From: Marinobacter sp. F4218
Lineage (GTDB): Bacteria; Pseudomonadota; Gammaproteobacteria; Pseudomonadales; Oleiphilaceae
Direction of reading: 5' to 3'
Length of the DNA stretch: 64,000 nucleotides
NCBI RefSeq assembly: GCF_019443085.1
Contig: NZ_JAHZIL010000003.1
Location: 1,984,001 to 2,048,000 of the forward strand
A program made the translations under genes and the position numbers. This document shows positions 1-8,013 of this stretch, piece after piece. Numbering within the stretch: the stretch's first letter is position 1; each line of letters begins with the position of its first letter. Below the pieces are notes generated by a model. The model was not told where the DNA came from. It did not search any database and saw nothing but the letters and a program-made list of their open reading frames with translations.

Positions 1-41
1 GCTGGCCGGTAGCGGTCTTCTTTGGGGGGTATCGCCGCTTC

Positions 42-130
42 GGGGGTGCGGTGTCTTTTTTTTGTTTGGGAAAAGGAACTCGCTGCGCTCAGACAGCTTT
101 TTCCTGGCAGAAAAAAGACACCGCACCCCC
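42..130 (+). repeat. Intergenic hairpin repeat, copy 1 (downstream of nirD)
   Basis: A 20-bp perfect inverted repeat (42-61 with 111-130) encloses an inner GGAAAAG/CTTTTTCC stem and the core GAACTCGCTGCGCTCAGACA at 76-95. The same 20-nt core recurs at 616-635 (opposite strand) and 55159-55178, each time between arms that differ in sequence but pair with each other. This copy lies just 3' of nirD, so it could also act as a 3'-end structure of the nir transcript. No transposase or coding capacity is visible in it. Confidence 0.85.
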
Positions 131-166
131 AAATCGGCTTGTTCGGCTGCTCAGATAGACCGCTTT

Positions 167-535
167 TCAGGCTACGGCGGATTCTGACTGGTCGATTGGC
201 ACTTCCAGACGGATTTTGTCGCCGTCCAACAGCACGGGATAGGTTTTGACCGACACGTTTTCATCTTCCAGGCACTGACCGGTTACCAGGCTGAAGTGTT
301 GTTTGTAGAGCGGTGAGGCAACCACCGGTTCGCCTTTCAGATCACCGGTAATGCCCCGGGCCAGAACGTTAGTGCCGCTGAACGGATCGGTATGGCTGAT
401 GGCGAACAGGGCGGGCAGCCGGTGCGGCAGATAGAATACCGCCACCGGTCCGTCGTCAGTCCAGACCGCAATACCGGATTCCGGCACCAGATCCTCAACG
501 GTACAAACTGCGTCCCAACAGGTCCGAGCTTTCAT
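167..535 (-). CDS. nirD: Nitrite reductase (NADH) small subunit NirD
   Basis: This 122-residue protein has the Rieske-like fold of the NirD family but lacks the Cys-His pairs that hold a 2Fe-2S cluster, as expected for NirD. NirD partners NirB in the cytoplasmic siroheme enzyme that reduces nitrite to ammonium with NADH. The start is fixed by a strong AAGGAGA ribosome site 7 nt upstream. It is the last gene of the operon FAD oxidoreductase-nirB-nirD. A 157-nt gap containing a hairpin repeat separates it from nirB, and a second copy of the repeat follows the stop, so the gene is bracketed by inverted copies. Confidence 0.93.
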   Translation of the reverse strand: MKARTCWDAVCTVEDLVPESGIAVWTDDGPVAVFYLPHRLPALFAISHTDPFSGTNVLARGITGDLKGEPVVASPLYKQHFSLVTGQCLEDENVSVKTYPVLLDGDKIRLEVPIDQSESAVA

Positions 536-588
536 GGTTGTTCTCCTTTAGCTTTGTCTATCTCAGGGTTCCCTGAGTGAGGCGGTAT

Positions 589-660
589 GGGTGTGCTTTT
601 CCGCCGGGAAATAGATGTCTGAGCGCAGCGAGTTCTTTTTCCCAGAGGAAAAGTACTCCC
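589..660 (-). repeat. Intergenic hairpin repeat, copy 2 (between nirB and nirD)
   Basis: The core TGTCTGAGCGCAGCGAGTTC (616-635) is the reverse complement of the core in copies 1 and 3. Outer arms 589-602 and 647-660 pair at 12 of 14 positions, and an inner GGGAAA/TTTCCC stem flanks the core. The element sits inside the nir operon between nirB and nirD, so it is transcribed. It could affect mRNA processing, stability or differential expression of nirD. Confidence 0.85.
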
Positions 661-692
661 TTGCCGCCACGCTCCTGCACCCAGAAAACAGG

Positions 693-3200
693 CTAGGCTG
701 ACTCCAAAACCGGCCGCCGCTGATCCCGTTCGGTCGTCCACTGCTGCACCGGGTCCTTCTGCTCCGGCGCGTTCACAAACTCCCGGAACCGCTTGCGCTT
801 CTCCGGATCCTCCACCGCGGTCTTCCACTCGCACTGGTAGGTGTCGACGATGCCGTCCATGTGCTCGTCCAGTTCCGCACAGATCCCCAGGCTGTCCTCC
901 AGTACTACCTGCTTCAGGTAATCCAGGCCGCCCTCCAGGTTTTCCATCCAGACACTGGTGCGCTGCAGCCGGTCGCCGGTGCGCACGTAGAACATGATTA
1001 CCCGGTCGATGGTCCGGATCAGTTCCTCGTCCGACAGATCGGTGGCAAACAGGTCGGCGTGGCGCGGGCGCATGCCGCCGTTGCCGCAGACGTAGAGGTT
1101 CCAGCCGTTCTCGGTGGCAATGACCCCGAAGTCCTTGCTCTGGGCCTCGGCGCACTCCCGGGTGCAGCCGGACACCGCCATTTTGACCTTGTGCGGCGCG
1201 CGCAGGCCCTTGTAGCGGTTCTCCAGGAGGATGGCCATGCCCACGCTGTCCTGGACGCCGTACCGGCACCAGGTGCTCCCGACGCAGGATTTGACCGTCC
1301 GCAGGGACTTGCCGTAGGCGTGACCGGTCTCGAAGCCGGCGGCGATGAGTTTTTCCCAGATTTCCGGCAGTTCGCTCAGGGTGGCGCCGAACAGGTCGAC
1401 CCGCTGGCCGCCGGTGATCTTGGTGTACAGGTTGTACTGCTTGGCCACCTCGCCCAGGACAATCAGCTTGTCCGGGGTGATTTCACCGCCAGGGATGCGC
1501 GGCACGATGGAGTAGGTGCCGTTTTTCTGCATGTTGGCCATGAAGGTGTCGTTGGTGTCCTGCAGTGGCACGTGGTCGGTGGCCAGAATGTGGTCGTTCC
1601 AGCAGGTGGCCAGGATGGAGGCCACCGTCGGTTTGCAGATGTCGCAGCCGTGGCCCTTGCCGTGCTGGCTGATCAGGGTGCGGAAGGTGCGAATGCCGTT
1701 GACCTTGACGAGGTGGAAGAGCTCCTGACGGCTGTACGGGAAGTGCTCGCACAGATCCTTGCTGACCTCGACCCCGCGTTTTTCCAGTTCGCTGTCGACG
1801 ACATTCTTGAGCAGAGCGGTGCAGCCACCACAGCCGGTACTGGCCTTGGTTTCGGCCTTGACGCTGCCAAGGTCGCCGCAGCCAGCGTCAATGGCGCCGC
1901 AGATGTCACCCTTGCTGACGTTGTGGCAGGAGCAGATGGACGCGGTTTCCGGTAACGCATCCGGACCCAATGCCGGGGCGCCGCCCTGGCTTTCCGGCAG
2001 GATCAGGGTTTCCGGATTGTCCGGCAGGGTGATGTCGTTCAGGGTGTACTGCAGCAGGGTGTCGTAATGGCTGTTGTCGCCCACCAGGATGGCGCCCAGC
2101 AGGGTCTTGCCGTCCTCGCTGATCACCATGCGGCGGTAATGCCCAGCCTGTTCGTCGTTGAAGCGGATGTTGCGCGCCCCTGGGGTCTGGGCGTGGGCAT
2201 CGCCGATGGAGCCGACATCCACGCCAAGGAGTTTGAGCTTGGTGCTCATGTCGGCGCCGGTGAAAGCGGCCTCGGCATCGCCGTTCAGCACCGAGGCCAG
2301 GGTGCGGGCCATAGTATAGCCGGGTGCGACCAGGCCGAAGATCCGCTGGTCCCAGAGGGCGCACTCGCCGATGGCGTGGATGTGCGGATCCGAGGTGGTG
2401 CACTGGTCGTTGACGACGATGCCACCGCGTTCACCGATCTCCAGGCCGCTGGACCGGGCCAGGGCGTCCTGGGGGCGGATACCGGCGGAGAACACGATCA
2501 GGTCGGTTTCCAGGTGGCTGTCATCGCTGAAGTTCATGCGCAGGCGAGCATCCACGCCTTCCACGATGGCGGTGGTCGCTTTCTCGGTATGAACCTGCAC
2601 ACCGAGCTCTTCGATCTTGTGGCGCAGCAGCGCGCCGCCGTCGGTATCCAGCTGCACCGGCATCAGCCGGGGCGCGAACTCCACCACATGCGCCTGCAGG
2701 CCGAGGCTTTTCAGGGCGTTGGCGGCCTCGAGGCCGAGCAGGCCACCGCCGACCACCACGCCGGATTTGCCGCTCTGGGCACTGGCCCGGATGGCGTCCA
2801 GGTCCTCAAGGGTCCGGTACACGAAACAGTGCGGGTGCTCGCGACCCTCGATGGGCGGTACGAACGGGTAGGAGCCGGTGGCCAGCACCAGTTCGTCGTA
2901 ACGGTACTGCCCTTTGGGCGTGGTCACTGTGCGCTGGTCACGGTCAAGGCTGGTGACCGCCTCGTTCAGACGCAGCTGGATGCCCTGTTCGGTGTACCAG
3001 TCCGCAGTCCCCATGGCGAGATCGGCGTGGGTCGAGCCGGCGAAGTATTCGGACAGGTGGACCCGGTCATAGGCCAGCTGCTTCTCCTCACCGAAGACGA
3101 TAATCTCGTAGTCGGAGGCCGAGGGGGTGGCAACGAATTGTTCCAGGAAGTGATGGCCCACCATGCCATTGCCAATCACGATCAGGGTTTTCTTGCTCAT
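693..3200 (-). CDS. nirB: Nitrite reductase (NADH) large subunit NirB
   Basis: This 835-residue protein is close to the usual NirB length. It is the catalytic subunit of cytoplasmic assimilatory nitrite reductase (nitrite to ammonium, six electrons from NADH). An N-terminal FAD/NAD(P)H disulfide-reductase-like module begins TLIVIGNGMVG. Near residues 422-460 a BFD-like 2Fe-2S site follows (CSCHN, then CGGC). The C-terminal half carries the siroheme/4Fe-4S cysteines in CVGSTWC (about 638-644) and SGCTREC (about 677-681). The start at 3200 (MSKKTL) is preceded by GGAGAGAGGAC; an in-frame upstream start would run back into the preceding gene. The upstream oxidoreductase ends 28 nt away, so the two are co-transcribed. 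Confidence 0.97.
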   Translation of the reverse strand: MSKKTLIVIGNGMVGHHFLEQFVATPSASDYEIIVFGEEKQLAYDRVHLSEYFAGSTHADLAMGTADWYTEQGIQLRLNEAVTSLDRDQRTVTTPKGQYRYDELVLATGSYPFVPPIEGREHPHCFVYRTLEDLDAIRASAQSGKSGVVVGGGLLGLEAANALKSLGLQAHVVEFAPRLMPVQLDTDGGALLRHKIEELGVQVHTEKATTAIVEGVDARLRMNFSDDSHLETDLIVFSAGIRPQDALARSSGLEIGERGGIVVNDQCTTSDPHIHAIGECALWDQRIFGLVAPGYTMARTLASVLNGDAEAAFTGADMSTKLKLLGVDVGSIGDAHAQTPGARNIRFNDEQAGHYRRMVISEDGKTLLGAILVGDNSHYDTLLQYTLNDITLPDNPETLILPESQGGAPALGPDALPETASICSCHNVSKGDICGAIDAGCGDLGSVKAETKASTGCGGCTALLKNVVDSELEKRGVEVSKDLCEHFPYSRQELFHLVKVNGIRTFRTLISQHGKGHGCDICKPTVASILATCWNDHILATDHVPLQDTNDTFMANMQKNGTYSIVPRIPGGEITPDKLIVLGEVAKQYNLYTKITGGQRVDLFGATLSELPEIWEKLIAAGFETGHAYGKSLRTVKSCVGSTWCRYGVQDSVGMAILLENRYKGLRAPHKVKMAVSGCTRECAEAQSKDFGVIATENGWNLYVCGNGGMRPRHADLFATDLSDEELIRTIDRVIMFYVRTGDRLQRTSVWMENLEGGLDYLKQVVLEDSLGICAELDEHMDGIVDTYQCEWKTAVEDPEKRKRFREFVNAPEQKDPVQQWTTERDQRRPVLESA

Positions 3201-3228
3201 GGGTATGTCCTCTCTCCTGGGTGGCGGC

Positions 3229-4461
3229 TCAGGCCGCCACCTCGCAAAATTGCCTGCCAAAGGGCAGTTGCGCCCGGAACCGGGCAATGTTGGCGTTCTC
3301 GGTGATCAGTTCCTGATACCAGGGGCCCTGGCCGGTGTCGCCAACCAGAATGGCGCCGACCAGGCGGTTCTCGCGGATCATCAGATGGCTGTAACCGCCG
3401 GTTTCGAAGTCCTGCCAGATCAGGGATTCGGTGCTGTCGTCCGGGGCTTGCAGGCCGCAGGAGAAGACCGGAACGTCGCTGATCTTGAGTCGGGTGGCGA
3501 GCACCGAACTCCGGTAGCTGGCGCTGCTGGTTTCATCGGTAAGTACCTGGGCCAGCACCCTGGCATGCTGGTATCCGGGTTCAACCAGGCCGAAGGTCTC
3601 GCTCTCCAGCTCACAGCATTCCCCCAGGGCATGGATGTTTGGATCGCTGGTGCGCAGTTGCCGGTTCACCCGGATGCCACGGCCACAGTCCAGGCCTGCC
3701 GCTTCCGCCAGTTCCCGGTTCGGCACGATACCGGTGGCGACGACCACCAGGTCGGTACTGATGACGGTCTGATCGTTCAGCTGCACCGCCCGAACGCTGT
3801 CCCGACCCAGAAACTGGACCGGAGCGGTCGATGTCAGAATGTCCATGCCCTTAGACGTCAGGGCGTCGGCGAGCAGGTTGCCGCCGGTGGGGTCCAGTTG
3901 CCTGTTCAGCAGGTGCCCGCTGCGATGAAGGACGGTCACGGCTACCCCCCGACGCAGCAGGCCGGCGGCAGCCTCCAGACCGAGAAAGCCGCCCCCTACC
4001 ACCACCGCCCGTTGCCGGGTCCGGCTCTGCTCAATCAGGTGGCAGGTGTCATTGAAGTCCCGAAACTGGGTAACCCCGCGCAGGTCCTCCCCGGGAATGC
4101 CGAGCTGTCCGGGCCGGGATCCGGTGGCGATCACCAGTCGGTCGTACCGCTGGACGCGCCCGGTGGTGGTTGTCACGGTTTGGCCCTGACGGTCGATGGC
4201 CCGGACCGACTCGCCGCCATGGACCTGAATGCCGTGGCGGCTGAACCAGTCCCCGGGTTTGAGGGTCAGGCTGTCCTCGTCGGCATCGCCACTCAGCAGT
4301 GCCGACAGCTGGATCCGGTTATAGGCCGGACGGGATTCCCCGTTGAAGACAACAATGTTCAGACGGGGCGCAGGATCCCGGGCCACCAGCTCCTCCAGGA
4401 ATCGTTGTGCCACCATGCCATGGCCACAGACGACCAGAGTGCGTTCCCTGTTCCGGGTCAT
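3229..4461 (-). CDS. NirB-like FAD/NAD(P)H-dependent oxidoreductase
   Basis: This 410-residue flavoprotein belongs to the pyridine nucleotide-disulfide oxidoreductase class. It resembles the N-terminal FAD/NADH half of NirB, with an N-terminal dinucleotide site (VVCGHGMVAQRF), a second one (VVVGGGFLGLEAA, about residue 145) and the late FAD motif around DPNIHALGEC. It has no iron-sulfur or siroheme region. It is first in the nir operon. A likely role, by context only, is passing electrons from NAD(P)H to the nitrate reductase NasA, as the small flavoprotein subunit does in other assimilatory systems. The start at 4461 has a GAGGAG ribosome site. The leader carries a sigma-54 promoter and an ANTAR-type terminator/antiterminator. 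Confidence 0.85.
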   Translation of the reverse strand: MTRNRERTLVVCGHGMVAQRFLEELVARDPAPRLNIVVFNGESRPAYNRIQLSALLSGDADEDSLTLKPGDWFSRHGIQVHGGESVRAIDRQGQTVTTTTGRVQRYDRLVIATGSRPGQLGIPGEDLRGVTQFRDFNDTCHLIEQSRTRQRAVVVGGGFLGLEAAAGLLRRGVAVTVLHRSGHLLNRQLDPTGGNLLADALTSKGMDILTSTAPVQFLGRDSVRAVQLNDQTVISTDLVVVATGIVPNRELAEAAGLDCGRGIRVNRQLRTSDPNIHALGECCELESETFGLVEPGYQHARVLAQVLTDETSSASYRSSVLATRLKISDVPVFSCGLQAPDDSTESLIWQDFETGGYSHLMIRENRLVGAILVGDTGQGPWYQELITENANIARFRAQLPFGRQFCEVAA

Positions 4462-4489
4462 ACCTGCTCCTCTTACTTTCCGAACAAAC

Positions 4490-4537
4490 AAAAAAAGCCG
4501 GAGCATCTCATCCCCGTGGGGGAATCGATGGTCCGGC
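4490..4537 (-). terminator. Leader terminator upstream of the nir operon (NasR-controlled)
   Basis: On the minus strand the arms GCCGGA and TCCGGC close a long hairpin with a CCCC/GGGG inner stem, followed by a run of seven T. It ends only about 28 nt before the first start codon, inside the transcribed leader, so it must be conditional. Its 5' arm (4535-4537) is shared with the hexaloop hairpin immediately upstream, giving mutually exclusive structures. Confidence 0.85.
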
Positions 4538-4548
4538 GCCAATGCCAA
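4533..4548 (-). promoter_or_regulatory. ANTAR-type hexaloop antiterminator hairpin, nir leader
   Basis: On the minus strand the stem UUGGC/GCCGG (with G-U pairs) closes the six-base loop AUUGGC. The A at loop position 1 and G at position 4 match the signature of RNA hairpins bound by ANTAR proteins. The 3' arm overlaps the terminator's 5' arm. An 11-nt direct repeat (GCCGGACCATC on the minus strand; plus-strand 4527-4537 and 4561-4571) lies around it and could offer alternative pairings. Confidence 0.7.
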
Positions 4549-4610
4549 CAACTATGATCTGATGGTCCGGCCCAATCCATGGCCGGGACGTTCGTCCTTG
4601 GTTTTGGCTA

Positions 4611-4626
4611 AGCGATCTTCGTGCCA
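4611..4626 (-). promoter_or_regulatory. Sigma-54 promoter of the nir operon
   Basis: On the minus strand TGGCACGAAGATCGCT has the consensus TGGCACG -24 element and a -12 GC at the required spacing, with one change in the -12 box (TCGC for TTGC). The predicted start of transcription is near 4600, giving a leader of about 139 nt that contains the antiterminator and terminator. Confidence 0.75.
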
Positions 4627-4700
4627 CTTTTTTAAGGCTATTAAAATCAGTTGGATACGTACTAATGGGGGCGGAAGGGTCGGGGAAACACGGAATCGGT

Positions 4701-4717
4701 TGCCCTGTACTGGGGCG
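4701..4717. promoter_or_regulatory. Candidate NtrC enhancer between nir and nasR
   Basis: TGCCCTGTACTGGGGCG is a dyad GCCC-N7-GGGC with the geometry of the NtrC site (TGCACY-N4-TGGTGCA), matching at about 10 of 13 defined positions. It lies between the two divergent sigma-54 promoters. Confidence 0.45.
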
Positions 4718-4742
4718 GATTGCACGACTTTGAGGCTTTTGC

Positions 4743-4758
4743 TGGCGCGGTAATTGCT
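4743..4758 (+). promoter_or_regulatory. Sigma-54 promoter of nasR
   Basis: TGGCGCGGTAATTGCT matches TGGCACG-N4-TTGCW with a single mismatch in the -24 element and a perfect TTGCT -12 element. The predicted transcription start, near 4769, is about 38 nt before the nasR start codon. It is divergent from the nir promoter at 4611-4626. Confidence 0.8.
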
Positions 4759-4806
4759 GAGTTATTCGGTATCGAGAAAGTACGGCTACGTGCCGGGAGT
4801 CACGCC

Positions 4807-6105
4807 ATGAACACCAGTCGAAAGCAGCAAGCCCCCACTCCGCCCTCTGCGGCGGATTACCTGATTGCCTCGCGGCAGTGTGAGTTGATGAACCTTCAGT
4901 ATTTCCTGCAAATGGGCAAGGTGGTCCAGAGCATCAGCAATCTGGTGCACGGACTGCAGCGGGAACGGGGAGCGTCCAACGTGTTCCTCGGGTCCGGGGG
5001 CGAGAAGTTCGTGAACGAGCGGCGCGCAACGATCGCCGAATCGGAGCGCCTGGCCGGTATCTTCGAACAGGCCCTGGCGGAAGTGCACGAGGAGCTGACG
5101 GCCCACCCGGTCAGCAGTCACCTGCTGAACCACATCGCCAGCGCCCTGCACGGGCTGGAGGAATTGCCGGCACTGAGGGCGGGGGTTGAAAGCCGGGGCT
5201 TGTCCGCGGCGGAAGCCACCGAAGCCTATTCCGGTCTGATCCACGAGTTCATCACCGTGGTTTTCGAGGCCGCGGACACCGCGGTCGATCCCTCCATTGC
5301 CGGCTTGCTGGTGGCGATGGTGCATCTGATGAACGGTAAGGAATTCTGTGGCCAGGAGCGGGCGGTGGGGTCCGCCGGATTTTCCAGTGGCGGCTTTGAC
5401 GGCGCACTATCGAAGCGCATGATGCACCTTGTTGAGGCGCAGGAGCGCTGTTTTGAGGTGTTTGTCAGTTTCTCCGACGGCCAGAGTCGCGAATTGTGGC
5501 AGACCCTGCGTGCGAATGACCGCGAGGTCGAGATCGAGCGGTTGCGCCAGCTCGGCTGTTCGGTGGGGCGTTACAAGTCGCTGGATCCGGAATTGGCGGA
5601 CCACTGGTTCAGGCTGATGTCAGAGCGTATGGACGAGCTCAAGACAGTGGAAGATGCAGTGGAAGGCAGCTTTCATACCCGCTGTGTGGAACGTTTCGCC
5701 GAGGCGCGCAATTCCCTGGCGCATCAGGAAACCCTGATCGCCTCACTGGACCAACAGGACACGCCCTCCCAGCCGCTACTGGTGTTGTGCGATTCCGGCG
5801 ACGATGCCCGGGCGGGCGAATCCTGGAACAGTGACGGGGTGGGTCAGCAGTTTGGTCGGTCCATATTCGACCTGGTGCAGGAGCAGACCCGCCGGCTTCA
5901 GCAGATGAATGACGAACTGCAGAGCGCCAAGGAAGCGCTGGAAGACCGGAAAACCCAGGAGAAGGCGGTGTTGTTGCTGATGGATCATCGCAAGATCGAC
6001 AACGACGAGGCCCACCGGGTGTTGCGGAAACTGGCCATGGATCAGGGCAAGAAGCTGCCCGAGGTAGCCCGGGCCCTGGTCTCCATGGCCGATGTTCTGA
6101 AGTAA
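4807..6105 (+). CDS. nasR: Nitrate-sensing ANTAR antiterminator, NasR type
   Basis: This 432-residue cytoplasmic protein has an N-terminal NIT nitrate/nitrite-sensing domain (about residues 30-290, with the typical LVHGLQRERGASNVFL stretch). After a linker with a short coiled-coil (about 350-380) comes a C-terminal ANTAR RNA-binding domain (about 375-432, with DHRKIDNDEAHRVLRKLAMD). In this family nitrate binding lets the ANTAR domain hold a leader hairpin open and prevent terminator formation. The four nearby leaders with hexaloop hairpins are its obvious targets. The start at 4807 has GGGAG 7 nt upstream; upstream in-frame starts lie in the promoter. The gene is convergent with nrtD 11 nt downstream. 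Confidence 0.93.
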   Translation: MNTSRKQQAPTPPSAADYLIASRQCELMNLQYFLQMGKVVQSISNLVHGLQRERGASNVFLGSGGEKFVNERRATIAESERLAGIFEQALAEVHEELTAHPVSSHLLNHIASALHGLEELPALRAGVESRGLSAAEATEAYSGLIHEFITVVFEAADTAVDPSIAGLLVAMVHLMNGKEFCGQERAVGSAGFSSGGFDGALSKRMMHLVEAQERCFEVFVSFSDGQSRELWQTLRANDREVEIERLRQLGCSVGRYKSLDPELADHWFRLMSERMDELKTVEDAVEGSFHTRCVERFAEARNSLAHQETLIASLDQQDTPSQPLLVLCDSGDDARAGESWNSDGVGQQFGRSIFDLVQEQTRRLQQMNDELQSAKEALEDRKTQEKAVLLLMDHRKIDNDEAHRVLRKLAMDQGKKLPEVARALVSMADVLK

Positions 6106-6116
6106 GGAGGAACTGC

Positions 6117-6983
6117 TCAGGCCCTTGCGGCCTGGGCAGAGTTCGTCTCCGGGGTTGTCTCAGCAGGCTGGCTGCCTCGTCGGGGCGCAATATGCTCCAG
6201 CTTGCGCTGCTTCTCGTAAAGGAATTTCAGGACCTCCTGCCGGTAATGCACGTAGGTCGGATCGTCGGCCAGGGTGACACGGTTCCTGGGTCGGGGCAGG
6301 TCGATGTGCAGATCCTCGCCAACGGTGGCCGCCGGGCCGTTGGTCATCATGATGATGCGATCAGACAGCAGTACTGCCTCATCGACGTCGTGGGTAATCA
6401 TGATCACCGTGTTGTTCAGCTCCTGCTGGATATCCATCAGCGAATCCTGCAGATGAGCCCGGGTCAGGGCATCCAGCGCCCCGAACGGCTCGTCCATCAG
6501 CAACACGCTGGGTTTCATGGCCAGGGCCCGGGCAATGCCCACCCGCTGGGCCATACCCCCGGAAATTTCCCCCGGCCGCTTGTTGGCGGCGTGGGCCATG
6601 TTGACCAGTTCCAGGTTGTGATGGATCCAGTCCCGGCGTTCCTGTTTCGCCATGGATTTTCGGAACACCTGCTGCACCGCCAGTTCCACGTTTTCGTACA
6701 CCGTCAGCCAGGGCATCAGTGCGTGGTTCTGGAACACCACCGCCCGTTCCGGGCCGGGTGAATTGACTTCATGGCCGTCCAGCACGCAGCCCCCCTTGGT
6801 GGCCTGCAGCAGGCCGGCGACGATGTTCAGGACCGTGGATTTTCCGCAACCCGAGTGGCCAATCAGGGACACGAATTCGCCCTTCTTGATCTTCAGGCCG
6901 ACGTTGTCCAGGGCCACGAAGGGGCCCTTCGGGGTATCGAAGGCCATTTCGACCCCGGTCAGTTCCAAATGCGCTTTAGTCAT
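6117..6983 (-). CDS. nrtD: Nitrate ABC transporter ATP-binding protein
   Basis: This 288-residue ATPase belongs to the nitrate/sulfonate/taurine-type ABC importers. Walker A is GHSGCGKST (about 43-51), the signature is ISGGMAQR, and Walker B is VLLMDEPFGALD. No C-terminal substrate-binding extension is present, so it is NrtD-like rather than NrtC-like (named NasD in some enterobacterial systems). It is the last gene of the operon nrtA-nrtB-nrtD and starts 11 nt after nrtB. Two ATG codons stand two codons apart; the second (6983) has GGAG at 6 nt and is preferred. Confidence 0.92.
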   Translation of the reverse strand: MTKAHLELTGVEMAFDTPKGPFVALDNVGLKIKKGEFVSLIGHSGCGKSTVLNIVAGLLQATKGGCVLDGHEVNSPGPERAVVFQNHALMPWLTVYENVELAVQQVFRKSMAKQERRDWIHHNLELVNMAHAANKRPGEISGGMAQRVGIARALAMKPSVLLMDEPFGALDALTRAHLQDSLMDIQQELNNTVIMITHDVDEAVLLSDRIIMMTNGPAATVGEDLHIDLPRPRNRVTLADDPTYVHYRQEVLKFLYEKQRKLEHIAPRRGSQPAETTPETNSAQAARA

Positions 6984-6994
6984 GATCATCTCCG

Positions 6995-7990
6995 TTATTC
7001 GTTCCAGGCGACTTTCTTCTGGATCAGCAGCATGATGCGATCCAGCAGGAAGCCGATAAACCCGATGGCCAGTACCGCCACCATGATCCGGCTCAGGGAC
7101 TGACTGCTGCCATTCTGGAATTCGTCCCAGACGAATTTGCCCAGGCCCGGGCTCTGGGCCAGCATTTCGGCCGCAATCAACACCATCCAGGCAATGCCCA
7201 GGGACACCCGAAGGCCGGTGAAGATCATCGGGACCGAGGATGGCAGGACGACCCTCCGGACGTGGGTCCAGAACGACAGCCGCAGCACCCGGGATACGTT
7301 CAGCAGATCCGGATTCACGGCCGCGACGCCGACGCTGGTGTTGATCAGGGTGGGCCACAGGCTGCACAGGGTCACCGTGATCATCGAGGTCAGGAACGAC
7401 TTTTCGAACATCGGATCGTCACTGACGTAGGTGGCGGATACCACCATGGTGACCAGCGGCAGCCAGGCCAGGGGCGACACCGGCTTGAAGATCTGGATCA
7501 GGGGATTGACCGCAGCCTGGAAATAGCGGTTCAGGCCGAACACGATGCCCAGGGGTACGGCAATGATCGTGGCCAGTATGAAGCCCGCCAGCACGGTAAT
7601 GAGGCTGGTGACGACTTGATCCAGAAACGTCGGAGCTCCGGGGTAGTCACGGATTTTGACCTCGGCTTCAGGGTTGTCGGCCAGGATCCGGGCGTTGCGC
7701 TCCTCCTGCATGGTCACGAACTGGTCCGCCCGTGCCCGCTGGTTCGCGTGTTCCTGCCACAGCTGTCCACCCTGCTCCCAGACCTGCGCGGGCCCGGGGA
7801 AGGTGCCCAGGGATGTGTCCACCTGGGGCGCGGCCAGATGCCAGAAGCCGAGAAAAATCAGAATGCCTATGGTCGGCAGCAGCAGCTGTTTGCCGCCCTG
7901 GGCCAGCTCGGCGCCGGTAAACCGGTCAGCCAGTAGTTTCAGCCAGCCGGATGCGCCGGTTCTGGAAGTGGGGGTGGTTAACGTACTCAT
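6995..7990 (-). CDS. nrtB: Nitrate ABC transporter permease NrtB
   Basis: This 331-residue inner-membrane permease is of the BPD_transp_1 type. The first membrane segment is near residues 38-55 (LLPTIGILIFLGFWHLA), followed by a hydrophilic stretch of about 70 residues. Five further segments contain the EAA-loop region (about 230-260) that contacts the ATPase. It forms the channel of the nitrate importer with the product of the next gene and receives nitrate from NrtA. It lies 23 nt downstream of nrtA in the same operon. Confidence 0.92.
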   Translation of the reverse strand: MSTLTTPTSRTGASGWLKLLADRFTGAELAQGGKQLLLPTIGILIFLGFWHLAAPQVDTSLGTFPGPAQVWEQGGQLWQEHANQRARADQFVTMQEERNARILADNPEAEVKIRDYPGAPTFLDQVVTSLITVLAGFILATIIAVPLGIVFGLNRYFQAAVNPLIQIFKPVSPLAWLPLVTMVVSATYVSDDPMFEKSFLTSMITVTLCSLWPTLINTSVGVAAVNPDLLNVSRVLRLSFWTHVRRVVLPSSVPMIFTGLRVSLGIAWMVLIAAEMLAQSPGLGKFVWDEFQNGSSQSLSRIMVAVLAIGFIGFLLDRIMLLIQKKVAWNE

Positions 7991-8013
7991 GTCGTTCTCC
8001 TGGGTACTCCCGG

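Noticed and set aside
2067..3305. Long open frame on the plus strand across nirB
   Set aside because: It is antisense to a clearly conserved gene, has no recognisable domain and arises from the high GC content at third codon positions.
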